NCBI GenBank assembly: GCA_007135745.1 | Contig: SLIH01000302.1 | Span: 1-8,102 of the forward strand | Reading direction: 5' to 3' | Origin: Halomonas sp. | Lineage (GTDB): Bacteria; Pseudomonadota; Gammaproteobacteria; Pseudomonadales; Oleiphilaceae | DNA length: 8,102 nt | Shown here: in pieces, positions 6,630 to 8,102 of the stretch | How the letters are laid out: the number at the start of each line of letters is the position of its first letter | Numbering within the stretch: the first letter of the stretch is position 1 | The notes under the pieces: model-generated | The model's input: the letters and a program-made list of their open reading frames with translations, nothing else | Databases searched by the model: none | Told to the model about the DNA's origin: nothing | Program-made: the position numbers and the translations under genes

Positions 6630-7019
6630 TCAGGCGAGGTGTTTGGGAGGTCTTCTTTCGGACTTGAGGTGGGGATGAGGAAGGCGCAGGTCCCCTGGCC
6701 CAGTGTGGCCAGTCAGGGCCAGCGGCTGCAGTTCAGGAGTCACCGGCAGCCCACAGCCTATACAGCTGGCGCAGCAATCCGCCTCACTGCCACTGCCGGA
6801 GCAATCGCTGTGGGGATGATCACCAGATGCCTGTGCTTCATGCGTCTCATGGCTCGCACCATCAGTGTGGCCATGATCGCCATGCTCTGCGTCACCCTGG
6901 ACGGAATGCACACTGGCGGCATCCTCCGGCATCATTGCATGGGCGGCCACGGATGTGAGCGGCGCCAGCGCAATGGCAAGAATCAGCAGCAGTCTGATGG
7001 CCAAGGTTTGTCTACGCAT
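6630..7019 (-). CDS. Small exported His/Cys-rich protein, CopL/DUF2946-like, putative metal binder
   Basis: The 129-residue product begins with a signal peptide (MRRQTLAIRL, hydrophobic core to about residue 25, cleavage near VAAHA). The mature part is rich in metal ligands: 13 His in the whole protein, including HGDHGH (46-51) and HETH (57-60), and five Cys as C73-x8-CC(82,83)-xx-C86-xx-C89. This build (signal peptide, His-rich middle, closely spaced CC-xx-C-xx-C) recalls CopL-type proteins encoded near copper-resistance operons in Xanthomonas and relatives, and DUF2946 proteins; that is similarity of layout from memory, not an alignment. A role in periplasmic Cu/Ag binding or in control of the adjoining operon is inference. 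The ATG at 7019 is chosen over an in-frame TTG at 7055 because it starts the signal peptide, although its Shine-Dalgarno is weak. It is 45 nt after the GntR gene and 176 nt before the channel gene, all on the minus strand. Confidence 0.78.
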   Translation of the reverse strand: MRRQTLAIRLLLILAIALAPLTSVAAHAMMPEDAASVHSVQGDAEHGDHGHTDGASHETHEAQASGDHPHSDCSGSGSEADCCASCIGCGLPVTPELQPLALTGHTGPGDLRLPHPHLKSERRPPKHLA

Positions 7020-7064
7020 GATCCGGAAATTAGCATCTTTGCCACCCGCGCACAATGACTAACC

Positions 7065-7730
7065 TCAGGCAGCGGACTGCTTTTCAATGGCACGCAGGAC
7101 AATGCGGCACTGGTCATCGCCATAGGCCCGGACACTGGAGGCGGCAGCGCTTGGGTCACGGGACTGGATGTTGGCCACCAGCTCACGGAAGTAGCCCAGT
7201 GACAGATCCAACTCGGAGGTTTCTTCCTTCAGGGCTATGAAGGAATAACGCTGCAGCAGCGGCATAAGGTCTTCGATGGCATCGATCAGATAACGATTGC
7301 CGGTAAACCTCAGACTGCGCCGCAGTATGGTGAATGCCACTTCGTGGGCTCCTGCCACATCGTGCTCTCTTGCCCTTTTTTCCATCTCCGAAAGCAACTG
7401 AACGATGTCATCAAGATCTTCGCCCTCCCAGCGTTCGGCTGCCCGAGCCGCCAGCCGTGACAACAACAGAAAGAGGAAATCATAGAGGTCAGTAACGTGG
7501 TCCGGGCTTATATCACAGGCCCGCGCGCCTTTCCGTGGCTGGATTTCCACCAGGTGCTGACTCTCCAGCACCCGAAACGCTTCTCTCAGCGAATTGGTGC
7601 TGACCTCCAGTTCCCTGGCCAACTCGGTTTCAGGCAGGCGCTCACCCGGGCCGATCTCACCCCGGATGATCCGGGCGGCCAGGTGGTTGGCAATCTGCTC
7701 GCTCAGACTGACAGCGGCATTCAAGGGCAT
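7065..7730 (-). CDS. GntR-family regulator with FCD-type domain, divergent from alkB
   Basis: The 221-residue product has an N-terminal winged helix-turn-helix of GntR type (about 8-75: LSEQIANHLAARIIRGEIGP, then LPETELARELEVSTNSLREA with the recognition helix near 43-55) and an all-helical C-terminal ligand domain of FCD/FadR type (about 78-215). The FCD family usually binds a metal through conserved His residues in the FHxxL, EHxxI and late RxH positions; here the matching places read AFTILRRSL (132-140), LGYFRELV (178-185) and VRAYGDDQ (200-207), so those His are absent. It may sense an organic ligand without metal, for example a fatty acid or other alkane product (inference from its divergence with alkB). 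Start: ATG at 7730 follows AAGGAG (7744-7739) by 8 nt; the GTG at 7772 has no such site. It most likely controls alkB and itself, not the metal genes. Confidence 0.92.
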   Translation of the reverse strand: MPLNAAVSLSEQIANHLAARIIRGEIGPGERLPETELARELEVSTNSLREAFRVLESQHLVEIQPRKGARACDISPDHVTDLYDFLFLLLSRLAARAAERWEGEDLDDIVQLLSEMEKRAREHDVAGAHEVAFTILRRSLRFTGNRYLIDAIEDLMPLLQRYSFIALKEETSELDLSLGYFRELVANIQSRDPSAAASSVRAYGDDQCRIVLRAIEKQSAA

Positions 7731-7738
7731 GTGAAGAA

Positions 7739-7744
7739 CTCCTT
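7739..7744 (-). promoter_or_regulatory. Ribosome binding site deciding the GntR regulator start
   Basis: AAGGAG on the minus strand, 8 nt before the ATG at 7730. This supports the shorter protein over the GTG start at 7772. Confidence 0.7.
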
Positions 7745-7783
7745 GTTCTTTCGGATGTGCGTATCGTCTCACAAATTCTACGC

Positions 7784-7809
7784 TTCATCATACATGAATT
7801 GTTTGACAA
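7784..7809. promoter_or_regulatory. Adjacent palindromes in the gntR-alkB intergenic region (candidate GntR operator)
   Basis: Two inverted repeats abut. TTCAT-CATAC-ATGAA (7784-7798) is a 5-5-5 palindrome, and TTGT-TTG-ACAA (7799-7809) is a 4-3-4 palindrome. The second fits the general GntR/FadR-subfamily operator pattern of GT and AC half-sites three bases apart. It overlaps the alkB -35 box (7803-7808) and lies between the -35 and -10 of the gntR promoter candidate, so a bound regulator could repress both. The palindromes are seen directly; assignment to this regulator is inferred. Confidence 0.5.
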
Positions 7810-7814
7810 CTCAA
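7787..7814 (-). promoter_or_regulatory. Candidate sigma-70 promoter for the GntR regulator
   Basis: On the minus strand TTGAGT (7814-7809; 4 of 6) and TATGAT (7792-7787; 5 of 6) are separated by 16 bp, followed by a leader of roughly 50 nt to the ATG at 7730. It overlaps the alkB promoter core on the other strand by about 12 bp. Confidence 0.45.
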
Positions 7815-7843
7815 GATTAAGGCCATAATCTGAACATGAATTG
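7792..7843. repeat. 10-bp direct repeat flanking the alkB promoter core
   Basis: ACATGAATTG occurs at 7792-7801 and again at 7834-7843. The period is 42 bp, about four turns of B-DNA, so both copies face the same side. One copy lies just upstream of the -35 and the other at the expected transcription start. This is a typical arrangement for two operator copies bridged by a dimeric regulator, but no binding data are available. Confidence 0.5.
7803..7831 (+). promoter_or_regulatory. Candidate sigma-70 promoter for alkB
   Basis: A consensus -35 TTGACA (7803-7808) is followed by a good -10, CATAAT (7824-7829; 5 of 6), at a short 15-bp spacing, or by the poorer TAATCT (7826-7831) at 17 bp. Either gives a leader of about 45 nt before the alkB ATG. 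The compromise between box quality and spacing suggests a promoter that depends on regulation. Confidence 0.55.
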
Positions 7844-7881
7844 ATCAAGAACATCTTCAACAACAAACGGGGAATAGAACC

Positions 7882-8102
7882 ATGCTGGAACGACTCGACT
7901 CCGACACCATGATCCAGATCAAACGGTGGGGTTACCTGCTGGTGCTCGTCGTACCCCTTACCGCTGCGGTATCAGCCTGGATGCTGTCCCAGGGCATCAA
8001 TACCCTCTTCTGGGCCTGGTTCCCGATCTTTTTCTTTTTTGGTCTGCTGCCGGTTATGGATTACATCGTGGGCAAGGACCCGGCCAATCCGGACGAGGAA
8101 GA
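7882..8102 (+). CDS. alkB: Alkane 1-monooxygenase AlkB, N-terminal part (cut by window edge)
   Basis: The first 73 codons of a plus-strand gene are visible, starting MLERLDSDTMIQIKRWGYLL. AlkB is an integral-membrane non-haem di-iron enzyme that hydroxylates the terminal carbon of n-alkanes, with electrons from rubredoxin; full-length members are about 400 residues. Seen here are two hydrophobic helices (about 17-35 and 43-59) and the N-terminal hallmark MDYIVGKDPANPDEE (59-73), matching the family pattern D-x-x-x-G-x-D-x-x-N-P after the second helix. The catalytic His boxes lie beyond the window, so the enzyme class rests on the N-terminal pattern and on the divergent GntR gene, a pairing known for alkB genes of marine hydrocarbon degraders. 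GGGGA (7869-7873) lies 8 nt before the ATG. The leader carries the promoter and repeat elements described separately. Confidence 0.88.
   Translation, partial: MLERLDSDTMIQIKRWGYLLVLVVPLTAAVSAWMLSQGINTLFWAWFPIFFFFGLLPVMDYIVGKDPANPDEE

Noticed and set aside
5866..6678. 270-residue plus-strand open frame across the channel gene start
   Set aside because: Antisense to the outer-membrane factor and CopL-like genes, with no domain signal.
7731..7772. GTG start extending the GntR regulator
   Set aside because: No Shine-Dalgarno before it, while the ATG at 7730 has AAGGAG at ideal spacing.
1..8102. Search for tRNA/rRNA genes, CRISPR arrays, insertion sequences, integrases or attachment sites
   Set aside because: No tRNA-like fold, regular spaced repeats, transposase or recombinase coding, or terminal inverted repeats with target duplication were seen.

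Overview
This window looks like a chromosomal segment of a GC-rich marine-type gammaproteobacterium that degrades hydrocarbons. A Marinobacter- or Alcanivorax-like bacterium is my inference from two things: a GntR regulator divergent from an alkane 1-monooxygenase (alkB) start, and the style of the proteobacterial genes. No species can be read directly.

Layout, right to left along the minus strand. At the right edge (7882-8102, plus strand) is the N-terminus of an AlkB-type alkane hydroxylase. It is divergent from a GntR/FCD-family regulator (7065-7730, minus). The 151 bp between them is AT-rich and holds overlapping face-to-face promoter candidates, a GntR-type palindrome on the alkB -35 box, and a 10-bp direct repeat spaced by 42 bp. 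Downstream of the regulator on the minus strand lies a heavy-metal (Cu+/Ag+) resistance module. It begins with a small exported His/Cys-rich protein of CopL/DUF2946 type (6630-7019). A 176-bp structured intergenic region follows, then an RND tripartite efflux operon: outer-membrane factor cusC-like (5218-6453), adaptor cusB-like (3674-5221), pump cusA-like (573-3677), and a separate periplasmic CusF-like chaperone (159-527). A small membrane protein, cut by the left edge (1-95), comes last.

How the genes work together. The outer-membrane factor, adaptor and pump genes are joined by two ATGA start/stop overlaps, so the three subunits are probably translationally coupled. The adaptor carries its own CusF/SilB-like metallochaperone domain at the C-terminus, plus an acidic His-rich tail, and a second free CusF is encoded at the operon end. 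The pump keeps the three periplasmic methionines that bind Cu+/Ag+ in E. coli CusA. The model is: periplasmic Cu+/Ag+ is collected by free and tethered CusF domains (and perhaps the CopL-like protein), passed to CusA, and expelled through the outer-membrane channel. No copper-sensing regulator (CusRS, CueR or CsoR) is present in the window.

I see no truly new multi-gene system. The points most worth following are the alkB/gntR regulatory switch, loss of the usual metal ligands in the regulator's FCD domain, the double CusF arrangement, and an intercistronic RNA stem whose G-U pairs fit only the transcribed strand.
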